A DNA stretch of 39,226 nucleotides from an uncultured Actinomycetes bacterium (GTDB taxonomy: Bacteria > Actinomycetota > Actinomycetes > Nanopelagicales > Nanopelagicaceae): assembly GCA_903907665.1 (NCBI GenBank), contig CAIVOW010000071.1:1-39226 (forward strand), in the 5' to 3' direction. Under the pieces are notes generated by a model, which saw only the letters and a list, made by a program, of their open reading frames with translations, made no database searches and was not told the origin of the DNA. Position numbers and translations under genes: made by a program. Shown here one piece after another: positions 16,502 through 24,277 of the stretch. The stretch's first letter is position 1; the number at the start of each line of letters is the position of its first letter.

Positions 16502-16507
16502 AGACCT

Positions 16508-16517
16508 AACCTACACT
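16508..16517. promoter_or_regulatory. Overlapping divergent -10 hexamers, hydrolase / PstP
   Basis: TAGGTT on the minus strand (16513-16508) and TACACT on the plus strand (16512-16517) share two bases and end 6 and 7 nt from their start codons (16501 and 16525). Two polymerases could not occupy both at once, so the operons may exclude each other. Confidence 0.55.
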
Positions 16518-16524
16518 TCCACTC

Positions 16525-17304
16525 ATGTCCCGCTCCTTTAAAGTGCTTGCTCGCACAGACGTTGGACTAGTGCGTGATGGGAATGAAGACTCGGCACTTA
16601 GTTCAGCCAGACTCATCGCTGTAGCAGACGGAATGGGTGGGCACGCGGGCGGTGAAGTTGCTTCAAGAATTGCAATCAATTTGCTTAAGGATTTAGGTGT
16701 GATTCTCGCGCAGGCAACGATTGACTCAGAATCGCAAGAAGACTTGCTCATGAATATCTCTAGTTCCATCGATGAGAAAATTTCCTTAGAGTCAAAATTA
16801 AATCCAGAACTCATTGGGATGGGTACGACACTTACCGCGCTTCACCTCGGTGAAAAGACTGTTGAACTTCTGCATATTGGAGATTCTCGGTGCTACCAAT
16901 GGAAGAGCGGAAAGTTAATTCAACTTAGTGTTGACCATACCGTTATGCAAGAACTAATAGACCAAGGACGCATTACTCCAGAAGAAGCACTTAGCCATCC
17001 ACAACGATCGCTGCTCACGCAAGCACTAATGGGAGATAGCGGAATTGACCCAGTTCTCTTAGTTTTCCCAGCAGAAATTGGAGATTACTTCCTACTCTGT
17101 AGTGATGGGCTCAATAGCGTCTTATCTGACTATGAAATTACCGAAATTATTAAGAAGTATCCGAAGGAGCAGAGCGGTTTACTCGATGCACTTACTGATG
17201 CCGCAAAAGAAAAGGGTGCGCCGGATAACATCACAATTATTTGGGCACACATTGTGGATGAAATGCCTAGTAGCGATATAACTCTTATCGGAGCCGCTGA
17301 ATGA
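16525..17304 (+). CDS. pstP: PPM-type serine/threonine protein phosphatase (PstP-like)
   Basis: A 259-residue PP2C domain with the full metal-binding set: GNEDS (20-24, Glu21/Asp22), VADGMGGHAGGE (33-44, Asp35/Gly36), TTLTAL, IGDSRCY, LLCSDGLNSVL and GAPDNITII. It dephosphorylates proteins, presumably targets of the adjacent PknB and PknB itself. M. tuberculosis PstP has a transmembrane helix and an extracytoplasmic domain; this one stops after the catalytic domain, so it should be soluble. Its stop overlaps pknB by 4 nt, so the pair is translationally coupled. No FHA-domain gene is present beside it. Confidence 0.93.
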   Translation: MSRSFKVLARTDVGLVRDGNEDSALSSARLIAVADGMGGHAGGEVASRIAINLLKDLGVILAQATIDSESQEDLLMNISSSIDEKISLESKLNPELIGMGTTLTALHLGEKTVELLHIGDSRCYQWKSGKLIQLSVDHTVMQELIDQGRITPEEALSHPQRSLLTQALMGDSGIDPVLLVFPAEIGDYFLLCSDGLNSVLSDYEITEIIKKYPKEQSGLLDALTDAAKEKGAPDNITIIWAHIVDEMPSSDITLIGAAE

Positions 17305-18842
17305 AAAAATTACTTGGAAGCCGCTACGAAGTCGGTGAAATGATTGGTTCTGGCGGAATGGCCGATGTTTTCCGTGGAGTTGATACTCGACTTAGTCGCG
17401 AAGTTGCAATCAAAATTCTACGAAGTGATTTGGCTAGAGATCCTGCATTCGTCGCGCGATTTAAGAAGGAAGCTCTCGCTGCCGCAGGCTTAAGTAACCC
17501 AGGAATCGTTGCTGTTTATGACTCGGGTGAGGACGGGGGAAGTTCCTACATTGTCATGGAACTAGTCACTGGTCGCACACTTCGAAGCCTTCTCCAAAGC
17601 GGCGAAGCTATTTCAGTAAACAATGCGCTGGACATAACCGCAGGGATTCTAGATGCACTTGAGTATTCGCATCGAAAAGGAATTATTCATCGGGATATAA
17701 AACCTGGAAATATCATGATTACCGATACTGGTGTTGTGAAGGTGATGGATTTTGGAATTGCTCGTGCGCTCTCTGATATTGGTGCAACGATGACGAGTAC
17801 CTGGAATATCGTTGGGACTGCGCAATATCTTTCTCCTGAGCAAGCAACTGGTGAAATTGCTGATCGACGCAGTGACATCTATTCAGTTGGATGTGTTTTA
17901 TACGAATTATTGGTAGGAGAGCCGCCGTTTACTGGTGAAACGCCTGTTTCCATTGCATATCAACATGTATCTGGAAGCTTTCCGGCAGCCTCGGACTTTG
18001 TAGATAATCTCGATAAAGATATAGATACTATTCTCTCGGTTGCTCTTTCAAAAGATCCCGCTCATCGCTATCAAGATGCCAGTGCAATGCTTGATGATAT
18101 TAAGCGTGCTAGAAAAGGCGATCCTGTCACGACTAAAATTCGACGAGTTAATCGGAAACGTACGGGTTTGATCGCCTTGGTAGTTGTACTTGTAGTAGCA
18201 GGTGGGGGTGCTTCACTCGTCAACTTCACATCAAAGACTGTGACAGTTAATCTAGAACTTCCAAATGTTGTCGGCCTTTCTGAAGAAGCAGCTCGCGCAC
18301 TATTAACTGGTTACACAGTTACTATTCAACGCGCTCCAGATGCCAGAATCCCTAAAGATCGCATCGCAAGCCAACTCCCGCTCGCTGCTTCAAAAGTGCA
18401 AAAGGGAAGTTCTGTAACACTTACGATTTCTGATGGGCCAGGAGACACAGTCGTACCTGTGGACTTGGTCGGGAAAACGCTCGAGGAAGCCAGAATTTCG
18501 TTGGCTGCTGCAGGATTAGTGATTTCTAAAACTGAACCACTCGACTCGAATCAAGATCCTGGTGTTATTTTAAAATCCGACCCTGCTCCTGGCACAACTG
18601 TTACCGCTGGCAGCGGCGTGGTATTGCAAATTGCAAGCGGAAAGATTCAAGTGCCGCAGTTAATTGGGCTTACTGAAATCGAAGCACGGACAATTCTGAC
18701 CCAAGGTGGATTCCTACCAAGTGTTATCTATGCTTTTGAGACAGGTAAGGATCTTGACACTGTTTTAGCACAAGCCCCTGATGCTGGGACATCTGCGAAT
18801 ATTGGATCGGTCATCACAGTTACTGTAAATAAATCTTCTTAA
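17301..18842 (+). CDS. pknB: Serine/threonine protein kinase PknB with PASTA repeats
   Basis: A 513-residue membrane kinase. The kinase domain (1-270) has GSGGMADVF (16-24), Lys38 in VAIK, HRDIKPGN (130-137, Asp132/Asn137) and DFG (150-152). The activation loop carries TMTSTWNIVGTAQYLSPE, with Thr residues where mycobacterial PknB autophosphorylates. A single membrane helix spans about 289-308. Three extracellular PASTA repeats follow (about 318-513), expected to sense muropeptides or lipid II. It coordinates cell-wall synthesis and division. M. tuberculosis PknB has four PASTA units, so this is a shorter version. The 3' end overlaps the convergent pabA gene by 4 nt. Confidence 0.96.
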   Translation: MKKLLGSRYEVGEMIGSGGMADVFRGVDTRLSREVAIKILRSDLARDPAFVARFKKEALAAAGLSNPGIVAVYDSGEDGGSSYIVMELVTGRTLRSLLQSGEAISVNNALDITAGILDALEYSHRKGIIHRDIKPGNIMITDTGVVKVMDFGIARALSDIGATMTSTWNIVGTAQYLSPEQATGEIADRRSDIYSVGCVLYELLVGEPPFTGETPVSIAYQHVSGSFPAASDFVDNLDKDIDTILSVALSKDPAHRYQDASAMLDDIKRARKGDPVTTKIRRVNRKRTGLIALVVVLVVAGGGASLVNFTSKTVTVNLELPNVVGLSEEAARALLTGYTVTIQRAPDARIPKDRIASQLPLAASKVQKGSSVTLTISDGPGDTVVPVDLVGKTLEEARISLAAAGLVISKTEPLDSNQDPGVILKSDPAPGTTVTAGSGVVLQIASGKIQVPQLIGLTEIEARTILTQGGFLPSVIYAFETGKDLDTVLAQAPDAGTSANIGSVITVTVNKSS

Positions 18843-19492
18843 TTTAATTCTTTTTTTACGACTGGTGATAACCCTTCAGATCGCTTTCGGGCGTTTATAT
18901 CGCCACACATCACTAACCAATTACCTAACATTTGATAACCGTATTCGGTGAGTACGGATTCGGGATGAAATTGAACTCCTGAAATTGGAAGTGTTCTATG
19001 TTGCACTGCCATCACTACTCCGGAGTCAGTCGTACAAATAACTTCAAGCTCATCTGGAATTGTTTCTGGTTCGATAGAAAGTGAGTGATACCGAGTTACG
19101 GTAAGCGGTGATGGGAGTTGTGCTAGAACACCTTTATTGGAATGGGATACTCGAGAGGTTTTCCCGTGTAACAACTCTGGCGCGCGTGAAACCATTCCGC
19201 CAAAGGCAACACCGATTGCCTGGTGTCCCAAGCAAACACCGAGAAGTGGAATTTTATGCTCAGCGCAATATTTCACCATCGCGACACTGACACCAGCTTC
19301 TTCGGGTGTTTTGGGCCCAGGAGATAGGAGAACGCCATCGTAATTCTGTGCATCCTGCGGTTTGACTTCATCGTTGCGTAGCACGGTGCATTGCCCACCG
19401 ATGTGGCCAAGGTATTGGGCCAGGTTAAAAACGAAAGAGTCGTAGTTATCAACCACGAGAATCTTTCTTCGACCATCAGCCGTTCTTCCCAT
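18839..19492 (-). CDS. pabA: Anthranilate/para-aminobenzoate synthase glutamine amidotransferase
   Basis: A 217-residue class I glutamine amidotransferase. The nucleophile is Cys87 in GVCLGHQAIG, and His176/Glu178 lie in HPESVLTEYG. The oxyanion strand LLSPGPKTPEEAG (55-67) is also typical. It supplies ammonia to TrpE or PabB. Whether it serves tryptophan, folate or both cannot be told; the same gene beside pknB in M. tuberculosis (Rv0013) is called trpG or pabA. CAGAAT (19504-19499) ends 6 nt before ATG 19492, and no ribosome-binding site is visible. Divergent from crgA with 27 bp between starts. Confidence 0.93.
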   Translation of the reverse strand: MGRTADGRRKILVVDNYDSFVFNLAQYLGHIGGQCTVLRNDEVKPQDAQNYDGVLLSPGPKTPEEAGVSVAMVKYCAEHKIPLLGVCLGHQAIGVAFGGMVSRAPELLHGKTSRVSHSNKGVLAQLPSPLTVTRYHSLSIEPETIPDELEVICTTDSGVVMAVQHRTLPISGVQFHPESVLTEYGYQMLGNWLVMCGDINARKRSEGLSPVVKKELN

Positions 19493-19498
19493 ACTGCT

Positions 19499-19513
19499 AT
19501 TCTGTAGTAACCT
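19499..19513. promoter_or_regulatory. Divergent leaderless promoters, pabA / crgA
   Basis: CAGAAT on the minus strand (19504-19499) and TAACCT on the plus strand (19508-19513) each end exactly 6 nt before their start codons (19492 and 19520). Confidence 0.5.
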
Positions 19514-19519
19514 TGACTC

Positions 19520-19786
19520 ATGCCTAAATCAAAAGTGCGCAAGAAGGTCAAGGAAAAGCACCACCACGAGGTGGACGTAGCGGAGCAGGCACCGCACCTG
19601 CCCGAAGAGAGCCCTCGCTGGCTCGCTCCAGCAATGGTTGCAGCATTCCTTGTTGGACTTTTCTGGATCGTCGTTTTCTACATCTCAGGAACCCTCTATC
19701 CAATCCCTCACATAGGTGCTTGGAATATGGTCGTCGGCTTCGGCTTTATCGGTGCTGGTTTTACGCTCGCAACTAAGTGGCGTTAA
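19520..19786 (+). CDS. crgA: Cell division protein CrgA
   Basis: An 88-residue protein with a charged N-terminus (MPKSKVRKKVKEKHHHE) and two membrane helices (about 35-55 and 65-83) separated by a short loop (GTLYPIPHIGAWN). The motif PRWLAPAMVAAFLVGLFWIV is characteristic of CrgA, an actinobacterial septum protein that recruits PBPs and FtsI. It has the same neighbours (trpG/pabA, pknB) as in mycobacteria. The start is set by TAACCT 6 nt upstream of ATG 19520 and the family's MPKSKVR start. Confidence 0.94.
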   Translation: MPKSKVRKKVKEKHHHEVDVAEQAPHLPEESPRWLAPAMVAAFLVGLFWIVVFYISGTLYPIPHIGAWNMVVGFGFIGAGFTLATKWR

Positions 19787-19846
19787 AGGACTTTCAACCT
19801 TTTTGCGAACTACAAGCTTGTAATTCCTCCACATGGGTATAACTCT

Positions 19847-19855
19847 TGTGGATAA
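19847..19855 (+). promoter_or_regulatory. Perfect DnaA-box sequence upstream of the phoP-like gene
   Basis: TGTGGATAA is the reverse complement of the consensus TTATCCACA and is preceded by T, giving TTGTGGATAA. A partial inverted copy, TCCACA, lies at 19828-19833. A 10-bp palindrome ACAAGCTTGT is also in this intergenic region, at 19812-19821. A single box may be chance. Confidence 0.35.
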
Positions 19856-19882
19856 GTTGGCTTCGAGTTAGGTTTGAATTAG

Positions 19883-19933
19883 TAGGCTGTCCTCGGCTGA
19901 TTCTCAGAAAACCCTCAGACTGAAAGAGAATCA
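19883..19933 (+). promoter_or_regulatory. Promoter and leader with three 11-bp-spaced repeats before the PhoP-like regulator
   Basis: TAGGCT (19883-19888) is a plausible -10. Directly downstream, CTCGG (19892), CTCAG (19903) and CTCAG (19914) start exactly 11 bp apart, the helical spacing of direct repeats bound by OmpR/PhoB-family regulators. TGATTCTC (19898-19905) and GAGAATCA (19926-19933) also form an 8-bp inverted repeat just before the GGAGG ribosome-binding site. Autoregulation by the encoded protein is the simplest reading. Confidence 0.5.
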
Positions 19934-19954
19934 TCTCCCGTGGAGGCGATACCT

Positions 19955-20710
19955 ATGACAACAACAGTCCTACAGAAGGCACCCGCAATGGGAAATACAC
20001 CAGCAGTAACACCAACCACATCACGCATTCTTGTCGTTGATGATGAAAGCAGTATTAGTGATTTGATTGCCACAAGTCTTAGATTTGTTGGATTTGATGT
20101 CCGCACCGCCGCGACTGGTGCCGAAGCGCTTCGCGTAGCTGAAGAATTTAAGCCACACGCACTAATTCTCGATGTAATGCTCCCTGATACAAATGGATTT
20201 GATGTCTGTCGCCAACTACGCATTGATGGTCATAGTGTGGGCGTCCTATTCCTTACCGCCAAAGATACTGTCGAAGATAAAATTCAAGGCTTAACGATAG
20301 GCGGAGATGACTACGTCACTAAGCCATTTAGTTTAGAAGAGCTAGTTGCTCGCCTGCGCGCTCTGCTTCGTCGTATAGGCGTAGTTGAAGTAGATGCGGA
20401 TGAAGAAAAGGTTCGCTTTGCAGATCTTGAGCTCAATGAGGCAACTCATGAAGTACACCGGGCGGGCAACTTAGTCGATCTCTCCCCTACTGAATTTCTA
20501 CTACTGCGCTATTTGATGATTAATGCTGATCGCGTGGTTAGTAAGGCTCAAATTTTGGATCACGTATGGCAATACGATTTTCGCGGGGATGCTGGAATTG
20601 TTGAAACCTACGTTTCTTATCTTCGAAAGAAAATCGATATTTATGAACCAGCGCTTATTCACACTGTTCGTGGCGTGGGTTATCGCATGAGAATGCCTGC
20701 TAAGCAGTAA
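19955..20710 (+). CDS. phoP: OmpR/PhoB-family response regulator, mycobacterial PhoP-like
   Basis: A 251-residue regulator from ATG 19955, chosen because GGAGG lies 8 nt upstream. A receiver domain (about 28-140) has the acidic pair DDE, phosphoacceptor Asp73 in LILDVMLPDTNGFDV, and LFLTAKD and YVTKPFSLEELVARL. A winged-helix domain (about 150-250) contains LSPTEFLLLRYLMINADRVVSK and TYVSYLRKKID. The linker and both domains closely match my memory of M. tuberculosis PhoP, which controls virulence lipids, pH and acid responses there. An N-terminal extension of about 27 residues rich in Thr/Pro/Ala also recalls PhoP. The histidine kinase follows after 12 nt. What it senses here is unknown. Confidence 0.9.
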   Translation: MTTTVLQKAPAMGNTPAVTPTTSRILVVDDESSISDLIATSLRFVGFDVRTAATGAEALRVAEEFKPHALILDVMLPDTNGFDVCRQLRIDGHSVGVLFLTAKDTVEDKIQGLTIGGDDYVTKPFSLEELVARLRALLRRIGVVEVDADEEKVRFADLELNEATHEVHRAGNLVDLSPTEFLLLRYLMINADRVVSKAQILDHVWQYDFRGDAGIVETYVSYLRKKIDIYEPALIHTVRGVGYRMRMPAKQ

Positions 20711-20722
20711 ATTTTCTCTCTG

Positions 20723-22186
20723 ATGAAGATGAGTCTTGGTAACTGGAGCCTGCGTAACCGACTTCTACTCGCAACCGTTCTAGTCGCGGCCATTGGCATT
20801 GGTGCTTCAGATATTGCAGCCAGCGCTGCATTGCGGTCGTATCTCGTCAAACAAGTTGATGTGCAATTAGTTAATATTATGGACGGGTCTTTGGCTCGTC
20901 TTAACCGCGCAGGTATTGATCCGTCGAACAATCAAAGTGATGATGCTCAAACCTTTCGTCCTGTTCGTCCATTACGAAATGTCCCAACAACAACAGTAGT
21001 GACGCTTCTTGATTTACAAGGGAAAACGGTCAGCGCTCTTGGCGGCGAGATGGCTGCAATGATGAATGGTGACTCTCAAGTTTTTGCTCATCTCACTGCA
21101 GATAGAGTGCGTGCGACAAATGGCGCTGCTTTTACAATTAACGGTAAGGGTGACGTTGCGGGCATTCGAGCAATTGCGAAAATTCTTCCCTCTGGACTAG
21201 GAAGTGTTGTCGTTTCAACCTCCCTTGCCGGAGTTGAAACGACTGAACGCCAAATTCAAGGATTCTTTCTACTTGTGGCCCTGATCATGCTGCTAATAAT
21301 CCTTGTGCTTGCTCGTTGGATTATTAGCATCTCACTTCGTCCGTTGCGTGAGGTAGAAAAAACAGCTGCTGCAATTGCAGACGGTGATTATTCTGCTCGT
21401 CTACCTAGCGGCGGTGAAGGAACGGAAGTTGGGCGGCTATCGGCTTCACTCAACACCATGTTAGGGCGAATTGAAGAGTCATTTGCTCTTCGTATTGCTT
21501 CCGAATCTAGGCTGCGTAGATTCGTTGCAGATGCATCACATGAACTTCGAACTCCGTTGACTGCGATTCGGGGATTTGCCGAACTACATCGCCAGGGCGC
21601 TGTTTCGGGGGAAGAGAAAACCAAAGAGTTAGTCCAACGGATTGAAAAAGAATCAATTCGGATGGGATCTCTTGTTGAAGATTTATTGCTTTTGGCAAGA
21701 ATGGATCAAGCGCCACAGTTAAGTTCGCAAGCCGTGGATCTTAATAAGGTAATTGTAGATTGTGTTGCGTCAGCTAGTGCTGCGGGTCAGGATCATCCAA
21801 TTATTATAAAAATTGAAAATGATGAAAATTATGTTTTAGGAGATGAAACCAAAATCCATCAGGCACTTGCGAATTTGCTTGCAAATGCACGGACGCATAC
21901 GCCGTCTGGCACAAAGATTGAAGTTTCAATAGATAATTCAGAGGCCGAGACAACACTTTCTGTCCACGATGATGGACCAGGACTTTCTACAGAAATGCAA
22001 GAGAAAATTTTTGAACGTTTTTTCAGAGTAGATCCATCTCGTGCGCGCACGGGCGGAGAAGGTTCTGGGCTTGGACTATCTATTGTTGATGCAATTATGA
22101 AAGCGCACGGCGGGAGCGTCACTGTTAAATCTAAGGAAGGTAAGGGTTCAACCTTTACTCTACATTTCCCATTAATTCAGGATTAG
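20723..22186 (+). CDS. Sensor histidine kinase (PhoR-like partner)
   Basis: A 487-residue membrane kinase. Helix 1 (about 13-35), an extracytoplasmic sensor region (about 36-175), helix 2 (about 177-200), HAMP (about 200-255), HisKA with His273 in ADASHELRTPLTA, and an HATPase domain with NLLANARTHTP, DDGPGL and GGEGSGLGLSIV. It should phosphorylate the adjacent regulator. Length and layout match M. tuberculosis PhoR (485 residues). No Shine-Dalgarno is evident; translation may be coupled to the regulator gene. The second ATG (20729) is an alternative start. The 3' end overlaps htpX by 32 nt. Confidence 0.92.
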   Translation: MKMSLGNWSLRNRLLLATVLVAAIGIGASDIAASAALRSYLVKQVDVQLVNIMDGSLARLNRAGIDPSNNQSDDAQTFRPVRPLRNVPTTTVVTLLDLQGKTVSALGGEMAAMMNGDSQVFAHLTADRVRATNGAAFTINGKGDVAGIRAIAKILPSGLGSVVVSTSLAGVETTERQIQGFFLLVALIMLLIILVLARWIISISLRPLREVEKTAAAIADGDYSARLPSGGEGTEVGRLSASLNTMLGRIEESFALRIASESRLRRFVADASHELRTPLTAIRGFAELHRQGAVSGEEKTKELVQRIEKESIRMGSLVEDLLLLARMDQAPQLSSQAVDLNKVIVDCVASASAAGQDHPIIIKIENDENYVLGDETKIHQALANLLANARTHTPSGTKIEVSIDNSEAETTLSVHDDGPGLSTEMQEKIFERFFRVDPSRARTGGEGSGLGLSIVDAIMKAHGGSVTVKSKEGKGSTFTLHFPLIQD

Positions 22187-23075
22187 CTTCCATCCGCCGA
22201 AGCGTTGCGATCCGTTCTTGAATCGGTGGATGAGTACTAAATAGTTTTGATACTGAACTTGCATCAAGTGGTGATTCAATCCAGATGTGAGCAACTGCTG
22301 TTGAGCGTTGCTGCACCACAGTATTGTCGGCAGCTAAGACTTCTAGCGCACGGCGCAAGCCTGTTGGATTACGAGTAAAGGCAACTGCGGTCGCATCCGC
22401 CAACGCTTCGCGACGACGTGAGATAGCAGATCGCAAAAGCATTGCGGCAAGCGGAGCAAGAATAAGAATGATAAGTGAGAAAACAAGTGCTAGCGGATTT
22501 TGATTATTATCTCGATCGCGGCTACGACCACCGCCAAACCACATCATGCGAGTGAGAAAGTCACTTAAAATAGCAATGGCGCCCGCTGTTGTTGCCGCAA
22601 CAGCAGAAACTAAAGTGTCTCGATTGGCAACGTGGCTAAGTTCATGAGCAATAACCCCTTGAAGTTCATCTCGATCCATAACATTTAAGATTCCAGTAGT
22701 AAACGCAATCAGCGCATGTTCAGGATTTCTTCCAGTAGCAAAAGCGTTAGGGGCTGCATCTTCCACAATGGCAATTTTTGGCATTTGTAGGCCTGAGGCG
22801 ATGCAAATTTCATTCACTAACGCAAAAAGTTTTGGGTTCTCTGACTCTTGTATTTCTTTTGCGCCAGTCATTGTTAAAACAATTTTATCGGAAGCCCAGT
22901 AAGAACCCCATACAGAGATCAAGGCAATACCAACTGCGAAAGGAACTAATCCAACTCCAGTTTTTCCAAAATAGGTGAGGGCTGCATAAACGACAACACC
23001 AACAAGTAACCCCATACCAAATAGCAGTTCAATTGTTTTGCGACGATTTGCTGCTTGAAGTTTTCTGAAATTCAT
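22155..23075 (-). CDS. htpX: Zinc metalloprotease HtpX (M48)
   Basis: A 306-residue membrane protease. Two N-terminal helices (about 16-36 and 42-60) are followed by the catalytic domain with HELSH (His144, Glu145, His148). Two further hydrophobic segments (about 155-175 and 195-220) and a third-ligand Glu in REALADATAVAF follow. It degrades damaged membrane proteins in concert with FtsH. It starts one base after the lemA stop and is the last gene of the dcd-lemA-htpX unit; LemA and HtpX genes are often paired. Its C-terminal coding region overlaps the end of the histidine kinase gene. Confidence 0.94.
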   Translation of the reverse strand: MNFRKLQAANRRKTIELLFGMGLLVGVVVYAALTYFGKTGVGLVPFAVGIALISVWGSYWASDKIVLTMTGAKEIQESENPKLFALVNEICIASGLQMPKIAIVEDAAPNAFATGRNPEHALIAFTTGILNVMDRDELQGVIAHELSHVANRDTLVSAVAATTAGAIAILSDFLTRMMWFGGGRSRDRDNNQNPLALVFSLIILILAPLAAMLLRSAISRRREALADATAVAFTRNPTGLRRALEVLAADNTVVQQRSTAVAHIWIESPLDASSVSKLFSTHPPIQERIATLRRMEANPELMGNVE

Positions 23076-23076
23076 T

Positions 23077-23631
23077 CTAGAACTTTACGTTTGGAGCCTT
23101 GCGATCTGCAGGGTCGTCCACTTCGTAAAAAGCTCGAACTGAGACTTTTGCTAAGTTAGCAAATAAATTGGAAGGAAATGTCTTCACTGCGCTGTTTAGC
23201 GAGCGCACGTTGTCATTATAAAACTGACGCGAAAACGATACTTTGTTTTCAGTTGTTGATAGCTCTTCTTGCAATGACAAGAAGTTGGTTGATGCTTTGA
23301 GATCTGGGTATGCCTCAGCGACTGCTAATAGCCCTCGAAGGGCTTGGGTCATTGCACCATCTGCTGCTGCAACATCGGCAACAGAAGTTGCGCTAGTTGA
23401 TTTAGCGCGAGCAGCTACTACGGCGTCAAAAGTACTTTTCTCGTGTGCCGCATAACCTTTAACGGTTTCAACGAGATTAGGAATTAAATCACTTCGCCGC
23501 TTTAGTTGTACTTCGATTTGCGCAAATGCTTCGTCAACAGAAACGTTCAAACGGATTAGCCGGTTGTAGCCAGCTATAACAAATAAAACCAAAAGTACTA
23601 GGACTGCGATAACAACGAGCGTTGTGTTCAT
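23077..23631 (-). CDS. lemA: LemA family protein
   Basis: A 184-residue protein with an N-terminal membrane helix (about 3-21) and the LemA core NRLIRLNVSVDEAFAQIEVQLKRRSDLIPNLVETVKGYAAHE, continuing in helical bundle with TENKVSFSRQFYNDNVRSLN and ending FYEVDDPADRKAPNVKF. Function is unclear; the family is membrane-associated with most of the chain probably outside the cytoplasm. It is next to htpX, a recurring pairing. AGAGG before ATG 23631 supports the start. Confidence 0.92.
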   Translation of the reverse strand: MNTTLVVIAVLVLLVLFVIAGYNRLIRLNVSVDEAFAQIEVQLKRRSDLIPNLVETVKGYAAHEKSTFDAVVAARAKSTSATSVADVAAADGAMTQALRGLLAVAEAYPDLKASTNFLSLQEELSTTENKVSFSRQFYNDNVRSLNSAVKTFPSNLFANLAKVSVRAFYEVDDPADRKAPNVKF

Positions 23632-23636
23632 AACCT

Positions 23637-24215
23637 CTACTCTATAACTGATTTATGAAAGTTCAACCAAGATTTAGATGCGGTAGGCCCGCGCTGACCT
23701 TGATAACGTGAACCGTAGAGCGCTGAGCCGTAAGGATGCTCAGCAGGAGATGAGAGTTTGATGAGACAAAGTTGGCCGATCTTCATACCCGGGAAAAGCT
23801 TGACCGGGAGGTTGGCAACATTTGAAAGTTCAAGAGTGATATGTCCACTAAAGCCTGGATCAATAAAACCGGCCGTTGAGTGAGTCAATAAACCTAATCG
23901 GCCTAGTGATGATTTTCCTTCTAGTCGCCCAGCAATATCGTCAGGCAAAGTGATGACTTCATAGGTGCTAGCTAAAACAAATTCGCCTGGATGCAAAATA
24001 AAGAATTCGTTGGCTTCAACTGCAATTTCACGAGTGAGCTCAGCTTGCTCAATCGAAGGATCGATCGTTTCATATTTGTGGTTCTCAAAAACCCGGAAAA
24101 ATCGGTCGAGGCGAACATCAACTGAGGAAGGTTGAACCATTGCTTCCGCAAATGGCTCGACTTTTACCCGGCCGAGCTGAATTTCTGAACGTATATCCCG
24201 ATCACTTAGAAGCAT
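23637..24215 (-). CDS. dcd: dCTP deaminase (probably bifunctional, dUMP-forming)
   Basis: A 192-residue trimeric nucleotide enzyme. [34 protein letters not shown] carries the active-site region (Ser/Arg and catalytic Glu of HITLELSN), and the C-terminal lid [11 protein letters not shown] closes over the nucleotide. The sequence is very close to M. tuberculosis Dcd, which converts dCTP directly to dUMP; the same HSTAGF sequence suggests the same dual activity. TAGGGT (24227-24222) ends 6 nt before ATG 24215: leaderless. First gene of dcd-lemA-htpX. Confidence 0.95.
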   Translation of the reverse strand: MLLSDRDIRSEIQLGRVKVEPFAEAMVQPSSVDVRLDRFFRVFENHKYETIDPSIEQAELTREIAVEANEFFILHPGEFVLASTYEVITLPDDIAGRLEGKSSLGRLGLLTHSTAGFIDPGFSGHITLELSNVANLPVKLFPGMKIGQLCLIKLSSPAEHPYGSALYGSRYQGQRGPTASKSWLNFHKSVIE

Positions 24216-24221
24216 GGGCAG

Positions 24222-24227
24222 ACCCTA
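24222..24227 (-). promoter_or_regulatory. -10 hexamer of dcd-lemA-htpX
   Basis: TAGGGT on the minus strand ends exactly 6 nt before ATG 24215, and no ribosome-binding site is present. Confidence 0.5.
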
Positions 24228-24242
24228 TCTGAGCGGGGGAAG

Positions 24243-24271
24243 TTGATTAAGTTACCCACGGGTAGCATTAT
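24243..24271 (+). promoter_or_regulatory. fadE promoter with embedded palindromic operator
   Basis: TTGATT (24243-24248), a 17-nt spacer and CATTAT (24266-24271) end 6 nt before ATG 24278, giving a leaderless start. The spacer contains TACCC-AC-GGGTA (24253-24264), a perfect 5-2-5 palindrome resembling TetR-family operators. A repressor bound there would block polymerase directly. The regulator is not in this window. Confidence 0.5.
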
Positions 24272-24277
24272 TGCACC

